Below are positions 47,110 to 58,880 of a DNA stretch of 64,000 nucleotides, piece after piece. A program made the position numbers and the translations under genes. The DNA comes from Phascolarctos cinereus (Eukaryota > Chordata > Mammalia > Diprotodontia > Phascolarctidae): assembly GCF_002099425.1 (NCBI RefSeq), contig NW_018344004.1:2383501-2447500 (forward strand), given 5' to 3'. The notes beneath the pieces were generated by a model that was given only the letters and a program-made list of their open reading frames with translations, had not been told where the DNA came from and ran no database searches. The stretch's first letter is position 1; each line of letters opens with the position of its first letter.

Positions 47110-47340
47110 TTTAAGGAAGTGCATAGAATTCTAGACCTGCAGTCCAGACTTGAATTCAGATTACCCATTCAGCACTAATTTAGCTATGTGACTCTGAGCA
47201 AGTCACCTAACCTGTCATTCATTCATTCATCAAGCATTTATCAACCATGTCTTAAGTGACAGAGATTGTGATAAGTTCTAGGGATACAAAGACAAAAATG
47301 AAACAGTATCTGCCTTCAAGGAACTTCCATTCTATTTATT
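47110..47340. repeat. MIR (+) then L2 3' end (-)
   Basis: 47110-47215 'actctgagcaagtcacctaa'; 47216-47340 'tcattcatcaagcatttatc', 'aagttctagggatacaaag'. Just after PMS1 exon 2. Confidence 0.6.
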
Positions 47341-47759
47341 GGGTAGAAAACAATATGACCCATCACCCAGTCTGAAACTTAGTATTTGGCCCCAAGTTTC
47401 TCTCCTTGGCTCATGTACCCATCTGGAATACTCCAGAAAAACTTGTAAATAAACTCATTGTACAGCTCATGTCTAGGTTTGCCCAGATGTGAGTAACGAG
47501 GTTTTCAACATCCTTACTTGTAGAATACAGGTTTGTGGAACAGCCTTTATTCACCCACCACATAAAATTCATAGGATGCAAAGAACTCATAGGAACACAC
47601 AAACAAATGCAGAAACATAAAATATTTATGTAGCCCATTAGACTCCCCAGGATGGGAAAGATACTTTGCAGAGTTATTGAGTGATCAATTCCACATTTGC
47701 TCTGGACCTGCAGTGTCTAAGCAGTATAACAATAGTAATAATAATTATTATTGTAATGA

Positions 47760-48025
47760 TAGCTAGCATTTATATGGTGACTACTATGTGCCAGGCATTG
47801 TACTAAGCTCTTTACATATATCTTATCTTTATCCTCACAACAACTTTGGGGGGAGGTAGGTTCTATTATTATCTATGTTTTACAGTTGAGGAAACTTGAG
47901 GCAAACCAGGAAAAATGACTTGTCCAGGGTTACACAGCTAGTAAGTGTCTGAGGCCATATTTGACTTCAGGTCCTGCTGATTCCAGGCTCAGCATTCTGT
48001 CTGCTGCACCACCCAATTGCCACTT
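47760..48025 (-). repeat. MIR/Ther-type SINE
   Basis: Nearly complete reverse copy: 'agctagcatttatatgg', 'tatgtgccaggcattgtact', 'caacaactttgg', 'cagttgaggaaact', 'acacagctagtaagtgtctg', ending 'caccacccaattgcca'. Confidence 0.8.
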
Positions 48026-48439
48026 AGCCACTTGTGCAATCACTTGGAGGGTCGGGAAGGGCCAGCTCTTCTGGAGCCACATGATAAAGCTTCATATCTC
48101 TAGTTATAGGCACCACATTGGTGGTTCTCTTCCTTTCTGACTAGTATATTGTTGATTAAATCTACCTTTAGAAGTTCAGGGCCTTGTCACTTGAACTCAA
48201 GATTTCTCAAATGTGGAAATTTTTTGAATGCAAGATTGATTATTCATAGAGTAATCCCCTAAAATTGGAAAAGTCCACTCTCAGGAACATTAGTCTATAA
48301 CTTCTACTGAGAAAATTAAGTAGGATGGACAGAAGGTGACCAGGAACTGGAAATCCAGGAATACTCTTCAGGCTAGCCATGTTCTGCAAATTAGCATTTT
48401 CTGCTCTTGGTGGAACATGAATAAGGAAGAAATTCCCTG

Positions 48440-48492
48440 TACCACTGTGGGCAAGTCACTTAATCCCAATTGCTTCACAAAAAAAAAAAGAT
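48440..48492 (+). repeat. 3' scrap of short SINE
   Basis: 'gggcaagtcacttaatccca attgcttcac' plus an A tail; only the last ~45 bp of the family. Confidence 0.7.
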
Positions 48493-48676
48493 GCCAAGTC
48501 TTATGGCTGCCTTTTTTAGGAAAGTTCTTTGAATAATCTCATGTCCTATAATCTTATTAAATTGTGATTGATCTTTTGTGATTGGAGGACCCATCATATT
48601 TATTTGGGTCTCTCCTGATCAACCCCTCTTTTCCTCAGCTGTCCTAGCAAATCAGATTGGGGTGCTTTGGGACTTT

Positions 48677-48930
48677 GTTGTTGATTAGTTGTTTCAGTTG
48701 TATCTGACTCTGTTAACCCTATTTGGGGTTTTCTTGACAAAGATACTGGAGTGCTTTGACATTTCCTTCTCCAGGTGATTTTACAGATGAGGAAACAGGC
48801 AAACAGGGTTAAGTGACTTGCCCAGGGTCACAAAGCTAGTAAGTGTCTGAGGCCAAATTAGAACTGAGGAGGAGGAGTCTTCCTAACTCTAAGACCAGCA
48901 CACTATTTACTTCACCACCTAGCTGCCACT
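48677..48930 (-). mobile_element. Mar1-like CORE-SINE, reverse
   Basis: Starts with 'ttgttgttgattagttgttt' (reverse AACAA tail), then 'tttggggttttcttgacaaa', 'catttccttctccagg', 'acagatgaggaaacaggc' and ends 'caccacctagctgcca'. Confidence 0.85.
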
Positions 48931-49094
48931 CTGGGCTTTGGAACACGTTCCATCTCCTCCATTCTATATAGTTCTGATTGTCCTCTTCTTGATTGCCTCC
49001 ACCAATGCCTTATACTGAGTATCAGCAATGTCAGTTTGGCATAGTTCTCAGATACTCCCTTTTGTAGGGCTGAGACTTCATAACTAACAATAGT

Positions 49095-49350
49095 CAAAAT
49101 AATAGCTAACATTTACATGGCACTTACTGTGTGCCAGGTGCTGTGCTAAGTACTTTACAATTTTTATCTCATTTGATCCTCACAACAACTTTGGGGGGTA
49201 GGTGCTATTATTCCCATTTTGCAGTTGAGGAAACTGAGGCAAATAGAGTTTAAGTGACTTGCCCAGGGCCACAGCTAATAAATGTATGAGATAGGATTTG
49301 AACTTAGGTCTTCCTGATTCCACATGATCTATCCACTGTGCCACTAGCTA
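49095..49350 (-). repeat. MIR/Ther-type SINE
   Basis: 'aatagctaacatttacatgg', 'tgtgccaggtgctgtgctaa', 'gcagttgaggaaactgaggc', 'aagtgacttgcccagggcc', ending 'gccactagctaccc'. Confidence 0.82.
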
Positions 49351-49750
49351 CCCGTAACTAGTGTCCTCAAAGATTATACTTCCCACCTTGATACTTAGTT
49401 ATACATATTCAATAAGGAAACATTTTGCAATTTCTATAGGATACCACTTGCCTGGTCATTTTAAATGTCCTCATTCTAAATTAGGAAAGAAAAGGAAAAC
49501 CATTTATAAAAGTAAAATAAACATCTACAGTAGCAAAATAGATAAAAGGAAATAAACAAACTTTCTGAATCTGAGTTTCTCCATTTAAAAAATAGAGATA
49601 ACAGTACCTTTAATACCTACCGTACCAGGATCATTGTGAATCTCAAATGACATTGTCTTTTAAATTAGTAATTTGTTAATAGTTTCAAATTCAGGTTCTA
49701 GTTATCAATAGATTTCTGCTATTGGTAGATTACCTTTTAGAATATTACAT

Positions 49751-49902
49751 GGGGGCAGCTAGGTGGCGCAGTGGATAGAGAGCACCAGCCCTGGATTCAG
49801 GAGGACCTGAGTTCAAATGCGGCCTCAGACACATAACACTTACTAGCTGTGTGACCCTGGGCAAGTCACTTAACCCCATTGCCTAGCCAAAAAAAAAAAA
49901 AA
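49751..49902 (+). mobile_element. Short tRNA-derived SINE with 12-bp target duplication
   Basis: GGGGGCAGCTAGGTGGCGCA start, 15-A tail, and exact AGAATATTACAT at 49739-49750 and 49911-49922. Contains a 2-bp GA expansion (gatagagagcacc). In PMS1 intron 2. Confidence 0.95.
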
Positions 49903-50317
49903 ACCCAAACAGAATATTACATGAATACAATTTTGATTTTGCTTCATGGGAGACTTATGAAATTTTAAAACCATGATGATGATTTCCAAAAAAGGTACTT
50001 TGAAGGGAAAATGGTTATTAAAATTGCACTGAATACAATTACTTGAAAGAAAGCTGATATGGGAATAACTTGTGTTTAGAAACAATTAAAGTACTAGTAG
50101 TTATTATATGTATAAAGTGATTCAGAAGACATTTTCTTTAGTGTGGTTTATAACAAGAGACAAAATAACCTGAAAACAGAAATTTGTTATTTATTATTTG
50201 ATTTCCCCACACTTCACCTATAAAAATGTGCATTATTTAGTTATGTTTGCTGTGCTTGCTGAATTAGAAACTCAGTAATCAGTCAAATAGTTTTTCATAA
50301 CTTTTTATCCTTTGTAG

Positions 50318-51439
<1,122 letters not shown>

Positions 51440-51440
<1 letters not shown>

Positions 51441-51900
51441 GAAGAGAACAAGCATTTATTAAATGTCTACTGTGTAGCAGACACTATGCAAAGTGCTTTA
51501 CAAATATTATCTCATTTGATTCTCATAACAACCTGGGAGGTAGGTAGTTTTTTTAGCCCCATTTTACTGTTGTGGAAACTGAAACATACAGAGCTTAAGT
51601 GATTTTCTCAGGGTCACACAGCTAGTAAGTGTTTGAGGCAAAATTTGAACTCGGGTCTTTTTTTCATATCCCCAGCTTATCACAATACCTGAAACAGGGT
51701 GAGTACTTAATAAATGCTTATCGACTAACTGACTTACGGTGGTGAAAATAGACATCCTTGATTTTGAATGAATGAGTGAATGAAAAAGCATTTATTAAAT
51801 ACATACGTGCAAAGCATTGTACTAAGCACTGAGGACATAAATAGGTAAAATAGTCTTTGCTGTTGAGAAGCTGACATTCTGATTGGGGGAGACAATGCGT
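51440..51900 (-). repeat. MIR/Ther-type SINE and L2 3' end
   Basis: 51440-51665: 'gaacaagcatttattaaatg', 'ctatgcaaagtgctttac', 'gggtcacacagctagtaag'. 51765-51900: 'gtgcaaagcattgtactaag', 'agaagctgacattctgattg'. Confidence 0.7.
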
Positions 51901-51916
51901 TTAGGAGGTTTTAACT

Positions 51917-52470
51917 AGGCAGTTAGGTGGTACAATTGATCGAGCATTAGGCCTACAGTCAGAAAGATTCATCTTCCTGAGTTCAAATGTGGCTCAGACA
52001 CTTAGTAGCTGTGTGACCCTGGGCAGGTCAGTTAACCTTGTTGGCCATGTTTACCTATAAAATGAGCACCAGGCTTGGAGTGAGGAAGCTCCATGTTCAA
52101 ATCTGGCCTCATTTACTTATTGGCTGGGTGACCCTGGGCAAGTCACTTAACCCTGTTTCTTTCAGTTTTCTCATCTGTAAAATGAGCTGGAGAAGGAAAT
52201 GACAAACCGCTCCAGTACTGGCAACTAGGCAGCTCAGTGGATAGAGCACTGGGCTTGGAATCAGAAGACTCATCCTCATGAGTTTAAATCTGGCCTTGGA
52301 TACTCCCTAGAATCGTGACCCTGAATAAGTCACTTAACCCTGTTTGCTTCAGTTTCCCTATAAACTGAATTAGAGAAGGAAATGGCAAACCACTCCTGTA
52401 TCTTTGCCAAAAAAACTCCAAACAGAGTCACAAAGAGTTGGATATGACTGGACAACCACAAAAATAAGCT
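51917..52470 (+). repeat. Three Mar1-like SINE units in tandem
   Basis: Unit A (51917-52062) has a head and stops at the CORE phrase 'ctataaaatgag'. Unit B starts at 'gagcaccaggcttggag' without the first ~25 bp and runs to 'aaaccgctccagta' (about 52213). Unit C (52214-52470) is complete: 'ggcaactaggcagctcagtg' to 'gttggatatgactggacaac'. Junctions are abrupt. Confidence 0.8.
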
Positions 52471-52489
52471 GCAAGTCAGACAGAAAGGT

Positions 52490-54590
52490 CAGGGGGAGAC
52501 TTCCAGTCAGGGTAGCAGAGGTAACAGAATAGCCCAATTACAATACAGAGTCAGCAAAGATTGAAAAAGAGCATCAGATCAAATAATAATTTTAAAAATG
52601 GCAGCGGGGGGGGCGGGAATTGCACAAAGCATTTTCATCCAGCCCATGATGGCACAGAGCAACAGTCTAAAGACTGCAGAGAATAAGGTATGGGTGTAGC
52701 TAGAAGTGCTGGGGAGAGAACAGTACTTGGAGGCTTTTTTTTGTAATTTTTGTATTAATTTATTTTGATTTAGCAATAATCACTTCCATATGCTTTTGAG
52801 TTTAAAATTTTTCTCCCTCTTCCTCCCCACCACCCTCCCCAAGATGGCGCACAGTCTGATGTAGGCTATATGTTTACATTCCTATTAAACATATTTTCAC
52901 ATTAGTGATGTTGTAAGTAAAAATTAAAACCAATAGGAGGAACCATCAGAAAGAGGAAACAAAACTCAACAGAAGAGAAAAAAATAGCAATTCAACTTCT
53001 ATAGTTCTTTCTTTGGATGTGGATAGCATTTTCCATCACGAGGCCTCTGGAGATGTCTTAGATCTTTGTATTGCTGGGAAGGGTTAAGTTTATCAATATT
53101 AGTCATCACACAATGTGGCTGTTACTGTGTACAGCATTCTTTTTGTTCTGCTAGTACTTGGAGGCTTTTTAAGGTGCTTCAGGGAAACTGGGAACTTCTA
53201 GCAGCATTGTGTACCAGGAACAAGAAAACTTGATTCCTTACTGTAGAATGCTTTAGTAAAGAAACCCCTGGAGTAAGCTCCCTTGAAGGCTCTGACTCAT
53301 ATGTATCAGGAGTCAGAATACAGGGCCATAGGACCTGTTCACAGATAATCACAACTCTAATGAGGAAGTTCCTCAGGAGCAGGAAGATCTCAGAGCTTCA
53401 GAAAAGAAGCCCCAGGACAGTCAAATATCAGCAGGGCTGTGAACTAGTGGTTAGAACTGAAACTGGTAAATTACATATCAAGAGGGCAGTGATGAGTCTG
53501 CACCACTAGGATCTCTGAAAGTTTCACAGCACACTGACCAAACACTTTTACATTCTTGAAGATCTCAAAGCTCTGTAGTTAGAAGACTCAAGGCAAGTTT
53601 AAGATTTCTAGGACTTTGTTCACTAACACCAGTGAATGTGAAGGCCAGCAGGAGACATACATATCCATAATCATGGTGGTGGATGCTGTGTTATATCCAA
53701 GAGTGCTAGATCAGTCAAAGCCAGGCTGTAACAAAAAGTGACAATCATTAAAGCTGGTAATAAGGAGAACACAACTGATAATAAAGCAATTTCATGTATG
53801 TAACACATAGACCAAGAAGAAGAAAATTATTTCATAGCAACTGCTATGAATTCCTGGAAAAGATAAAGATTTTTTTGAAAAGGATATTATGAAGTAAATG
53901 AGAACTCTAGAAGAAAGAATTGGAAAGAATAAAAAATTTTATTCTTGGTACAAAACTTTACAAAAATAACTGACTTCTGAAAATTAGAGTGGACCAAAGA
54001 GAAATCATTGACTTCTTGAGGCAACAGAAATACTAGAACAAAACCAAAAGAGAAGGGAAAAAAAAAAGAGGAAGAATATGTAAGGTATCTCTTCAAAAAA
54101 CAACTATACTAAAAAACAGGTCAAGGAGAGAGATCTAAAAATTATCTAATCAAAAATCATTACTACAAAATCCTAGACACTGTATTTCAAGAAATCTTGA
54201 AAAAAGAAAACAACTCAGAGGTTAGAGTCAAAATGCAGAAGAAAAGTAGAACCTATTGATTACCTCCTGAAAGAAAACCCAAAATGAAAACTCTCACAAA
54301 CATCATAGGCAAAGCCTAGAGCTTCCTGGTCAAAGAAATACTGCAAGCAGACAGAAAGAGTTCAAGTACTAAATAACCTTAGTCAGGATTACACAATAAT
54401 ATAACTTACGCAGTAAAACTCGAGGAAGAAAATCCTTCAGGGAGGAAAAAAAAGAGAACCTTTAATGAAAGTCCCTAGAGGACTTCCAAGCATTCCTAAT
54501 GAAAATACCAGAGTTGAACAGAAACTTTGAAATACAAACACAGGAGTTAGGAGCGTACTAGAAAGGTACATTGATTTGAACATCTGAAAG
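52490..54590 (+). mobile_element. L1 5' UTR and ORF1 half, degraded
   Basis: Begins about 'agacttccagtcagggtagc', a 5' UTR start; later 'cctagacactgtatttcaag', 'agaacctattgattacctcc', 'ggaaactctcacaaac'-type ORF1 sequence, and 54475-54530 'gaggacttccaagcattcct' matching 24250 in the HAL1-like copy. Split by an L1 3' fragment (52741-53152). No ORF2 follows; the sequence stops before a Mar1-like SINE at 54612. Confidence 0.7.
52741..53152 (-). mobile_element. 5'-truncated L1 3' end with 18-bp target duplication
   Basis: Reverse copy of the L1 3' end ('tattaatttattttgattta' equals the reverse of the 16.49-kb copy's 3' end) inserted within the older L1. Flanked by exact AGTACTTGGAGGCTTTTT at 52722-52739 and 53153-53170. 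Confidence 0.93.
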
Positions 54591-54654
54591 GGGATATACA
54601 ATGAGGACCAGAGGCAGCTAGGTGGATATCAGTAGATACTGGGCCTGGAGTCAG

Positions 54655-54930
54655 GATCTATCCATATTCCTTTCCACTGTAAAACCTCTTTCACGCCTCA
54701 TTTATGTGATATAATTTATTGATTTCTACCTCTACTTCTCCCTTTCCCCTTCTCCCAGTGTCTTCCTCTTTCTCACTCATTAATTTATTTTTTTAGATAT
54801 CACCCCATCATATTCAACTGATACTTGTGCCCTTTGTCTGTGTATCTCCTTCTGACTGCCCTAATAACAAGAAAGTCCTTGGGAGTTACAAGTGTCATCT
54901 TCCCTGGTTGAGGGTAACCAACAGGCCTCA
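54655..54930 (-). repeat. Copied ~275-bp segment, duplicate of 57318-57588
   Basis: From 'tctatccatattcctttcc' to 'ggcctcaag' this matches 57319-57588 in the same orientation at about 90% by eye, including both the inter-ORF part of the HAL1-like element (reverse) and the first ~30 bp of the unrelated retroposon inserted there. It sits precisely inside a Mar1-like SINE between 'gtcagga' and 'cctgagttc'. Confidence 0.85.
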
Positions 54931-55045
54931 AGCCTGAGTTCAAATCCAGCCTCACATATTTACTAGGTGTATGACCCTGGGCAAGTCATTTAACCTTTGT
55001 TTGCCTTAATCCACTGGAGCAGTAAATGGCAATTCACTCAAGTAT

Positions 55046-55205
55046 GTTTTTCTTTTTTTTTTTTTTTCGGTGAGGCAAATGGGGTTAAGTGACTTGTCCA
55101 GAGTCACATAGCTAGTGAGTGTTATGTATCTGAGGCTATATTTGAACTCAGGTCCTCCTGACTGCAGGGCTGGTGCTCTATCCACTGTGCCACCTAGCTG
55201 CCCCC
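55046..55205 (-). mobile_element. Short tRNA-derived SINE with 12-bp target duplication
   Basis: Reverse copy with long T tail and end CACCTAGCTGCCCCC. Exact TCACTCAAGTAT at 55034-55045 and 55206-55217; inserted in the Mar1-like SINE. Confidence 0.95.
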
Positions 55206-55309
55206 TCACTCAAGTATCTTTGCCAGGAAAACTCCATGGACAGTATTGGCATGCTGTGGTCTCTGGGGTCCTGAAGAGTCAGACATGACAGAACAACAAT
55301 ACAATGAAG

Positions 55310-55940
55310 AAGTATTTGCATGAGGGAAGACAGCACAACAAAAGGGAGCTGAAAAGCCTGGGGAGGAAGGTACTTGGCACAGATCTATAGTTTTGAAAGA
55401 CAACAATAGAACCAGGAGAAAATGGAAGCTCCCAGAGGAATACATTAATGAGAGAAGAGGGATAGGCCTTGCAAAGGAGTATTTCACAGGGTATACAGGC
55501 CTTTTTTTCCCCTTCAGAAACAAAGGTCCATCTTTTTAATACCTGCATTCTACTGATAATGTCTTATGGCTTTGAGGCGGGGAACAGTACAGCCTTTAAA
55601 ATTAAAAATTAATATTACTTGGCAGAACGTAGAGGGGTGGATGGTAGCCATAAGCAAGCTATAACATAACAAATAACTAGGAAAACGACCTTAGTAAAGG
55701 TGATCCATCATTGTGTAGCAAGAGGAAGAAGGTAAGAGAGGTGGACTTTATTATTCTCAGAATGTGAGGAGAAAGGAAGGCTTCCACTGTGTTAAGTGGA
55801 CTCCTCATGGAAAACCTATAAGGACATGAACAAGAGTTACAAAGGACGGGCAGGCATGGATGGGTTGTATTTTTATTTTTAGAGGTAATATCCAAATAAT
55901 GAAATACCATATTTATTTGAGTAAAAATGTGCTATTTTAA
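55310..55940. other. PMS1 intron 3, possible L2 remnants
   Basis: Contains phrases such as 'ctggggaggaaggtacttgg' that may be old L2 in reverse; not firm. No exon. Confidence 0.3.
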
Positions 55941-57562
55941 ATATATATATATAAAATATTTTATTTTCCCCAATTAATATATAAAAATTATTTTAAGCAT
56001 TTAATTTTCAAAATTTTTGAGTCACAAATTCTCTTCCTCCCTCTTTTACCTCCCACCTTCCTTGAGAAGGTAAACAATTTAATATAGGTTATACATGTGC
56101 AGTCATGCAAAACATTTCCATATTAGTCAGGTTGTGAAAGAAAACACAGACAAAAAAGACCAAGAAAAATAAAGTTTAAAAAAAAAGTGTGTTTTGATTT
56201 TCATTCAGACTCTATCAGTTCTTTCTCTGGAGATGGATGTCATTTTTCATTGTAAGTCCTTCAGAATTGTCTTGGATCATTGTATTCCTGAGAATAGCGA
56301 AGTCATTCACAGTTGATTATCATACAATATTGCTGTTACTGTGTATAGTGTTCTTGGTTCTGCTTATTTCACTTTGCATCAGTTCATGTCTATATTTCCA
56401 GGTTGTTCTGAAATCTTCCTGCTCGTCATTTCTTATAGCACAACAGTATTCCATCACTATTCCATCCAGTTGTGCCATAACTTGTTCAGCCACTCCCCAG
56501 CTGATGGGCATGCCTTCAATTTCCAATTCTTTTGCCACCACAAAAAGAGCTGCTATAAATATTTTTGTGCACGTAGGTCATTTTCCTTTTTTATTTTTTT
56601 ATCTCTTTGGAATACAGATCTAGTCATGGTATTGTTTGGTCAAAGGGTATGCATGACTGTAAAGCCCTTTGAGCATAGTTCCAAATTTTGCTTTCCAGAA
56701 TGGTTGAATCAGTTCATAACTCCACCAACAGTGCATTTGTGTCTCAATTTTCCTATATCCCTCCAACATTTGTCATTTTCCTTTTCAGTCACATTAGCCA
56801 AAATGATAGGTGTGGCATGGTACCTCAGAGTTATTTTCTTTTGCAATTCTCAAATCAGTAGTGATTCAGAGCATTTTTTTTATGACTATAATAGCTTTGA
56901 TTACTTTGTCTGAAAACTGCCTATTCATATCCTTTGACCATTTATCATTAGAGGAATGGCTCTTATTTTTGCAAATCTGACTCAGTTCTCTGTATATTTG
57001 AGAAGTGAGGCCTTTATCAAAAACTTGCTATAAGAATTTTTTCACAGTTATGATTGCTATGTATTTCTCTCCATCCTACATTCCCCGCATTTATCCTACT
57101 CTCTGTCCTTTCAACCTGTCCATCCTCAAAAGTGTTTTCCTTCTGACTACTGCCTCTCTCAATCCACTCTCCCTTTTATCAGGCCCCTCTCTTCCATTAA
57201 CCCCTTCTCTTCTTACTTTTCTGTAAAATAAGATAGATTTCTATACGCAACTCAGTGTGTATATGTTTCAATTTTTGAACCAATTCTGATGGGAGTAAGG
57301 TTCAAGCACTCCTTCCCATCTATCCATCTTCCTTTCCACTGTAAAATCTCTTTCACACCTCATTTATGTGATATAATTTACTGGTTTCTATCTCTCCCTT
57401 TCCTCTTCTCCCAGTGTCTTCCTCTTTCTCATTCATTAATTTATCTTTTTAGACATCACCCCATTATATTCAACTGATACCTGCACCCTTTGTCTATGTA
57501 TCTCCTTCTGACTGCCCTAATAACGAGAAAATCCTTAGGAGTTACAAGTATCATCTTCTCTG

Positions 57563-57878
57563 GTTGAGGGTAGCCGATGGGCCTCAAGCATTTGATAATT
57601 TTCCATGGTAGAATGGGCAGATGAAAGCAATTGTTCCAGTGCCACAAAGAGCCCTTATAGTCTGATCACACATCTGAGATGCCAAAGTCATCCACTGCAT
57701 CCCAGGCCATCACCAGTCATCTTGACTTTTGTCTTGCAACTGTATTTCAATAACTCTGGAAGAAAGAGTGAGGCTGATGACTTTGTGCAGCTCTGCCTCA
57801 CCTAAATCAATTCACATGCAAATCAGGACCACTCTGTGAAGTCATTGGTACTCTTTGAAAATGAAGAATGAACAACAG
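57563..57878 (+). repeat. Unnamed retroposon copy inside HAL1-like element
   Basis: 'tggttgagggtagccgatg' to 'gaatgaacaac', collinear with 45290-45640 ('gaatgggcagatgaaagc', 'ccaaagtcatccactgcatc', 'gactttgtgcagctctgcc'). 5' truncated; L1 sequence resumes with 'cccatgtaggaatgtaaata'. Confidence 0.75.
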
Positions 57879-58580
57879 TTCTCTTCCCATGTAGGAATGT
57901 AAATAGTTCAACCTTATTGAATCCTTTATGATTTCTCTTTCCTCTTTACCTTTTTATGCTTCTCTTGAATCTTGTATTTGAAAGTCAAATTTTCTATTTA
58001 GCTCTGAGCTTTTCATCCTCTATTTCATTGAATATCTGTTTTTCCCCTTAAAGGATTGTACTCCATTTTGCGTGGTAGGTGATTCTTGGTTGTAATGCTA
58101 GCTAGCTCCTTTGCCCTCCAGAATATCATATTCCAAGCCTTCTGATCCTTTAATGTAGAAGCCATTAACTCTTGTGTTATCCTAACTGTGGCTCCATGAT
58201 ATTTAAATTGCTTGCAGTATTTTCAGTTATTGCAATAATTGGTTGCTTACAATATTTTCTCCTTGACTTGGAAGCTCTGAAATTTGACTATGATATTCCT
58301 GGGAGTCTTCATTTTGGGATCTCTTTCAGGAGGTGATCATTGGATTTTTTTCTTTTTTGTTTTATCCTCTGGTTATAAAATATTGGGGCAATTTTTCTTC
58401 ATAATTTCTTGAAAGATATCTAGGCTGTTTTTTGGATCATGGGTTCAGGTAGTCCAATAATTCTTAAATTATCTCTTCTTGATGTGTTTTCCAAGTCAAT
58501 TGTTTTTCTAATGAAATATTTCACATTTTCTTCTATTTTTTCATTCTTTTCATTTTGTTTTGTTGTTTCTTGATGTCTCA

Positions 58581-58880
58581 TGGGCAGCTAGGCGGTGCAA
58601 TGGATAGAGCACCAGGTCTGAAGTCAGAAATACCTGAGTTCAAATCCAGCCTCAGATACTTCCTAGCTGTGTGACTTTGGACAAGTAAGTCACTTAACCC
58701 TGTTTGTCTCAGTTCCTCATCTATAAAATGAGCTAGAGAAGGAAATGGCAAACTACTCCATTATGTTTGCCAAGAAAATCCCAAATGGAGTCACGAAGAG
58801 TTGGACTCAACTAAAATGACTCAACAACATCAACAATGGACACAATTGAAATGGCTCAACAACTACAGCAACAATGATAT
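58581..58880 (+). mobile_element. Mar1-like CORE-SINE inside HAL1-like ORF1
   Basis: 'gggcagctaggcggtgcaat' to 'ggctcaacaactacagcaac'. Complete with a long CAACA-rich tail. Approximate target duplication tgatgtctcatg (58570) / tgatatatcatg (58875). Confidence 0.9.

Larger units (their letters stand above)
54612..55305 (+). mobile_element. Mar1-like SINE interrupted twice
   Basis: Head 'ggcagctaggtggatatc ... gggcctggagtcagga' (54612-54655); body resumes at about 54930 'cctgagttcaaatccagcct' and continues 'taatccactggagcagtaaa'; tail 55218-55305 'tttgccaggaaaactccatg ... gacatgacagaacaacaat'. The interruptions are a copied L1 segment (54655-54930) and a SINE (55046-55205). Confidence 0.85.

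Noticed and set aside
56237-56913. Open frames of 128 and 190 codons as genes.
   Set aside because: They are antisense to the RT C terminus and 3' UTR of the HAL1-like element.
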